Of a stretch of 62,000 nucleotides of DNA, positions 57,384 through 62,000 are shown in pieces (positions within the stretch are counted from its first letter, which is position 1; each line of letters opens with the position of its first letter). The DNA comes from Phoronis australis (Eukaryota; Phoronida; Phoronidae), in NCBI GenBank assembly GCA_002633005.1, contig NMRA01000348.1:173065-235064 (forward strand). The letters run 5' to 3'. A model generated the notes under the pieces. That model was given only the letters and a program-made list of their open reading frames with translations. It was not told where the DNA came from and made no database searches. The translations under genes were made by a program, and so were the position numbers.

Positions 57384-58473
57384 GTACGTAATATTCGAAA
57401 TCTCCTATTCAGGTGTTGAGCTGTAGTTTGCAGTGTATTCCATCTATAAAACAGTGGTAGTGCACACACCTCTGCCAACCAAAGCATGAATGGCTGTCAC
57501 GTTGTGGATTTGGTTTGCTTGGTGTCGATACAAAGCGTATATTAACAGTATAATTTCAGGTTGAAGAAATCTAACTCAAAAACAAATCAAATATAATTGT
57601 TTTTCATAACTTTGTGAGAAGCCCAAACCAAAATGAAAACTGCCACTGAATTTGTGCCAAACAACAACTGCTTTTCCACGAACTGCAATTCGCATTTTTA
57701 GTCATCTTTCACGCACTACTGTGGACTCTGTGTTCAGACTGAGCGTGCAATTGTGCATGCACAAGTAGGTAGGCGTCATTTACCAATTCTGTTGTAATTA
57801 AATGACTGGTAAAAATCTATCTCACCCAGGAATGTTCCAAGGTCCAGTATCTATAAATATTGCAGTGAAATTTACACAAACTAATTTTTAATATACATCT
57901 GTCCCTTTTATGGTAGAGGTTGCAACAATGAGCGTCTTTTGGGGCAAGTTCTCATATTTTCCTTACTATGAATGGTGTTTTGAGCCTTTTTAGCTAAAAA
58001 TCTAAATTTCGTTCGGAAGAGATGAAGTCATAGACTGCAAACATGTCTTAGCGGCTGATTCACCTGTCCAGTTTCTGGCATCATTGCTCACTGGCAAAGT
58101 ATCATGTAACGGTGCTTGGATTGGTAAACAGACGGGTGGTTCGTCCAGTGAGCAAAGTCATTGGCACCTTAACAGGAGAGAATACTGAGGTTACTCACTT
58201 CGTTACATTTCCGGTTTGAGAGGTAGTGCTATTTTTGTAAATCTAATTTTCATGGAAATCAAACAAAATGTTCCAAAATATCCAATAGTAAATAAAATAT
58301 ACCGAAATGGCTTAAATTGGCAGAATTTCCATTTAAGGTCGCGGATTCACCTTTTATATCATTAATTATTCTAACAAAAATTCTAAAAAGTATTTATTGG
58401 AAAGTACATTGTGTGTCATTTTCTTAACTAAAAACTTTCGGAAAACAATCAATGACATTGTAACGTTTTGTAG
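57384..58473 (+). other. Gene C intron
   Basis: Alignable with 821-1920; no exon seen. Confidence 0.55.
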
Positions 58474-58761
58474 GAACACCTGGATGCTTTCGACACAAAC
58501 CCGAAGGCCAAAACGTAGCCAGGGATTTGACAGAGCTAGCGTACAACAAACAGTCGAACACACGCATGAGTTGTAGACATGAATGTCGTGACCTAGGATA
58601 TAAATATGCCGGCTTGTACTTTGCTGCCGTGTGTCGCTGTGGAAATGAGTTCGGTAGATTTGGTCAGCTGAATGACTCTGACTGTTCCACGCCATGTAAA
58701 GGAGACTCCACAGAGACGTGCGGAGGAACTAATGGCCATTTTGTTTTGGAGGCAGTAATTG
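58474..58761 (+). CDS. Gene C exon 17: WSC domain 2
   Basis: Acceptor ACGTTTTGTAG, donor G|GTAAGT, phase 1-1, 96 residues. It matches gene A exon 1921-2208 almost throughout (SCRHEC, CRCGNEFGR, CKGDSTETCGG), with replacements after GCFRHKPEG and before the final HFVLEAVI. Eight cysteines are intact. Confidence 0.88.
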
Positions 58762-61700
58762 GTAAGTTTCTAAAAGACTAATTTCCATCTGAAGGCCCTT
58801 GTGCTCAATGTTCATAATGGCGAGAATTCGGAAGAAGACATGATTGTAAGGTCCTTCCAGACGTACATGTACCACTGGATGATCTACCAATGTCTACAAT
58901 CTGATACTGTGTTCGTGTGTGGACATTCATAAGAAGGAGAGTTGGAGTACGATGAGTACGCAGACGAGACCTTAAAATGATTGTCTACAAAGGCCAAGCA
59001 ACCCCAACAATTGGGCTCACGCCATTGCAGAAATCTCTCGTTTGGTCAATCGCGGCTAGTCCTTATACCGGTGTAGTCAATTTAATAAGCGTTCCCGAGC
59101 TGTTTTTCCGGCATCACGACTCCCAAGTCAATTATCAATCATGTTCAGAGAATTTTAACTGTTTATCAACGGGTACTTAAGAACTGCAACCTTCCCATAA
59201 CGCATCTGTCTTAAAATGTTATCGTATTTCTTAGGGTAAAGCAATTGCAGCTTCATCTTTTGTTGGGAATATAATTTCAGAAACCAGACAGTTTGGAAAA
59301 TTACCACATTTAGTCCATAATATATATTTTAGCCAGTTGTTTTATTGCCCGCGAAGACATCGCTGGTGTGGTAATTCAGGTACTCTCAACAGGACCTTCG
59401 ATCAGATTCTTCGATAATTATCTGGCCTCTTGAGGACAGCCGGAATTGTACAAATCGTCTAATTAAGAAGTACATGGTACCATGAAACAAGCCAATTTTG
59501 TAATGCACTCATTAACATGACTCGCGGTCCTTTGAATTCAGCTCACACGCTACCCCGGCTCTATAGAGAACGTCATGTTACACAGCCCCAAAACACAGCC
59601 CACTGAGTCTGACACTAATTTAAGAATCAAATGCATGATTCTGTCGCTAAGAGTTCGTCAGGCCTATTCACCGTCGTGCCGGAGCGGACCTTGTGGTTCC
59701 AGAGCAATGCTTGTTGGGTACGTAACAAAACATTTTTAGTGCACTTAGGCCTTCTTTTGAAGTCGTGGAACTGAGTTTACTGGCCCATGACTCGTTTTTA
59801 TGAATGAAGAGCTAAGAGTGCGTGAGCCGTGTTGTTCGGGTAACTTAAAAACATATCTGCCTTCTTGCGAACAATTAGCGTAACCATGATTAACATAATA
59901 TTCTGGCTTAGTCGCGCACTATCAACATGGGAAGGCGAGACTACTCTGGTACTCACGGTAGACTATAATCTGCCTCTGGTAAGGTGTGCACTAGGAGAAT
60001 TCTGATTGGCGGATTTAAATAGACCGACTTAGTCGGCACAGCGGGACCTTCGGGATTGGATTTTTATTGTTGAATCACTTCTGTTTTTGTCCGAAACACG
60101 CATTTTGTTGGAGGCATCTTCTTATTTTAGTCACTCATATTGCATAATGGATGATGCAATTGATACTTTCGATAAGTCCTTTCTGCAAGTCAATGTTCGT
60201 GCGACGGTACCATATTCGAACGTGTACCCGGCGTCTTTCACCAGGTTCGATATGTCGGGTGCACCAAAAAATTCCGAGATTCAAACGGTTGAACCTTCAA
60301 CAGGTTTGAACGTCTGTTTCTGAAATTTCGCAATTAAAATTTGGTACACTGTGAATGTTTGTCTTCCCAGATATTTAAGTTTTCACGCGAAACACCGAAT
60401 TGGACATGACAGGTCGAAAATGAAGGTCATGCAGACAGCCGAATTACATTACACGATTAAAAAAATTGCGTACGTTGTACCAGTTGTTTTAAGCAAGAAC
60501 ACTACACTGGCTTCTGCTGATTCTGGTTGATTTCTGTCGTGTAGATTACCATGGTAACATTTCAAGGAATTTTGGTGCCAGACACGTATCTGTAATCTTA
60601 AGTAGATGAAGCCATCAGGCAATGACGATTGCGACCAACTCGCACTTGTAGTCATCTAGTGAAGCGCAAGGATGAATGTGTGAGACCGGCTCCGACGTCA
60701 GTCTGTCGCCACGGCGTGTTCCACAGAACTAGAACTCAAGCGATTACTCTAGATAAGTCTTTGAAGGGACATTGACAACTAAAATCTCGTAACTGTTGTC
60801 CAGGCAATACCGCTACTTCCTGCTGCGGTTTTGTTGCTCTAGAATTTATGAAACAATCGAAATTGGTTTCACTTTCGATTAATTTATAAGCTAGATATAG
60901 AAACCCTCGAACTGGATTTCGGGTCAATTCGCCTAGTATGGTTGTCATTAGCTCCCGGTTTACATCAGTGAAGCGCTCTTGGTGACAATGCCTTTCTCCA
61001 AGCCGCTTTATCTTCCAGTAAAGCACCCTGAGGTTTGTTTCAGAAACAACGAGTTTTCAAACCAATTTTTGTTCCGGATGTACCCATGGGCGTTACTTCT
61101 TCCTTCTTTTCCAAAAACGGACAAGTGGGTGCTTCGTCTGTGGTGGGGTGCTTTATCGGAAATACCCGGTAACTGCTAAATTGGTACGTGGGCTTCGTTT
61201 TGTGCTGGAGATTGAAGTGTAAATAATTACATAATAATTGCTGTCCAAGTCTCGTTTTTGGAGAGAAATTAATACCCATGAGTTCTATATTGAGAAAAGC
61301 ATGTACATGTATGAAATATGTACGCTTACTTAAAAGAACTGTAACAATTGTATACAACTTAAAAGATGTTCCACGTTATGATCCACTCTAAATATTAAGA
61401 CTAATCATAGACAACGTGTAGCAGACTCGTTGTTTTTTATCTATCAAAGGATCAGATAAATAGGGCCAACTAGAACCACCATTTTTGCAGTTTTGTAAAA
61501 ATATGTTTTGTATTCTATATCACAGTAAATAAATGTTTCTTTCTATACTCTTGCGTCATGTTCAGTTTTGGAAAATGTTTTTTGGAAAATGCAACACACA
61601 GGTCTCCCCGAGTTCTGTCCAAAACAACATGTAATTTCTAGCCAACAGGTCAAAATTATGACGCAACGACTCTCTTGGTGCCGCTACTCAACTGTCTGAA

Positions 61701-61773
61701 ACGCCTGATCGCTTGGCATTGGCAGGTCAACAGGCCGTATACACTAACAAGCTGTTGCTCTTATTTATTCCAG
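58762..61773 (+). other. Gene C intron, 3.0 kb
   Basis: Paralogous to 2209-4939. It carries extra sequence at about 58800-58960 and 59410-59690. The latter is bordered by GGACCTT on both sides and is absent from gene A, so it may be an insertion. A frame at 60146-60323 (VRATVPYSNVYPASF) is not conserved in gene A. Confidence 0.6.
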
Positions 61774-61953
61774 TAAATGGAACGTGGTCTAACTGGGGCA
61801 CTTGGACTAACTGCAGTGCCACGTGTGGCGGAAACGGAAACCGCAACCGCACCAGGACCTGCACCAACCCGCCACCGGATCCTGGGCGGGGACTGGACTG
61901 TGAAGGGCCCAATAACGAAACTCAGACATGCACGGCACCGAACGGCTGTCCAG
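61774..61953 (+). CDS. Gene C exon 18: TSP1 domain (last in window)
   Basis: Acceptor TTTATTCCAG, donor G|GTCAGA, phase 1-1, 60 residues. [22 protein letters not shown] and [12 protein letters not shown] are visible; it is nearly identical to gene A exon 4940-5119. By analogy with gene A, three more TSP1 exons (counterparts of 6150, 7435 and 8037) are expected just beyond the window. Confidence 0.88.
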
Positions 61954-62000
61954 GTCAGATTTAAGATTCTCGAGAAGAGTCTACTCTGTTGTAATCTTCC

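Noticed and set aside
60087-60323. Frame MDDAIDTFDKSFLQVNV... inside the last gene C intron
   Set aside because: The paralogous intron of gene A (3254-3514) has indels that break the frame, and no splice sites fit the module phases.

Overview
The window is animal nuclear DNA. It is AT-rich, has GT-AG introns of 0.5 to 8 kb, single protein domains carried on single exons, TACATGTA-rich simple repeats, LINE, DIRS-like, SINE and MITE remains, and no long uninterrupted genes. The domain set (thrombospondin type 1, WSC, SUEL/galactose-binding lectin, sushi/CCP, PAN/apple, C-type lectin, discoidin) and the DIRS-type gag fragment suggest an aquatic invertebrate. An anthozoan cnidarian is my first guess; the sequence alone does not fix the phylum.

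The dominant content is a plus-strand cluster of secreted or ectodomain mosaic lectin genes. Almost every exon is one module with phase-1 introns on both sides. Gene A (659-8207, 5' end outside the window, 3' end not found) encodes TSP1-WSC-TSP1-TSP1-TSP1-TSP1. Unit B starts with a signal-peptide exon (17559) followed by a SUEL lectin exon and a CCP exon; the last two appear twice (21207-23445 and 24716-26956). Gene C starts with a second, homologous signal-peptide exon (37849) and runs off the right end. Its model is CCP-PAN-PAN-CTLD-TSP1-PAN-CTLD-F5/8C-TSP1-WSC-TSP1-WSC-TSP1, and the spliced reading frame stays open for about 1,210 codons. The last three modules of gene C (57222-61953) are a near copy, introns included, of the first three of gene A (659-5119), so A and C are tandem paralogs.

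The rest is repeats. 8.7-15.2 kb holds two copies of a 2.9 kb block with a broken LINE RNase H, separated by a DIRS gag fragment. 27-37 kb holds a LINE tail, a roughly 165-bp tandem repeat in inverted orientation at both ends of a 6 kb interval, a MITE, and an array of about 20 AACTTAAGTT palindromes. 39.3-41.6 kb is a diverged copy of 30.7-33.5 kb. A frameshifted THAP domain lies antisense inside a CTLD intron of gene C.

Three single N bases (12189, 23703, 33978) mark contig joins. The 3.5 kb SUEL-CCP duplication ends exactly at the N at 23703 on both sides, so it is more likely two unmerged haplotypes than a true tandem duplication. In that case the SUEL exon is strongly polymorphic, which would fit a recognition or immune-type lectin.

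How the genes may act together is inference: secreted multi-lectin proteins with alternative amino-terminal ends, binding glycans or matrix, diversified by exon shuffling and gene duplication.
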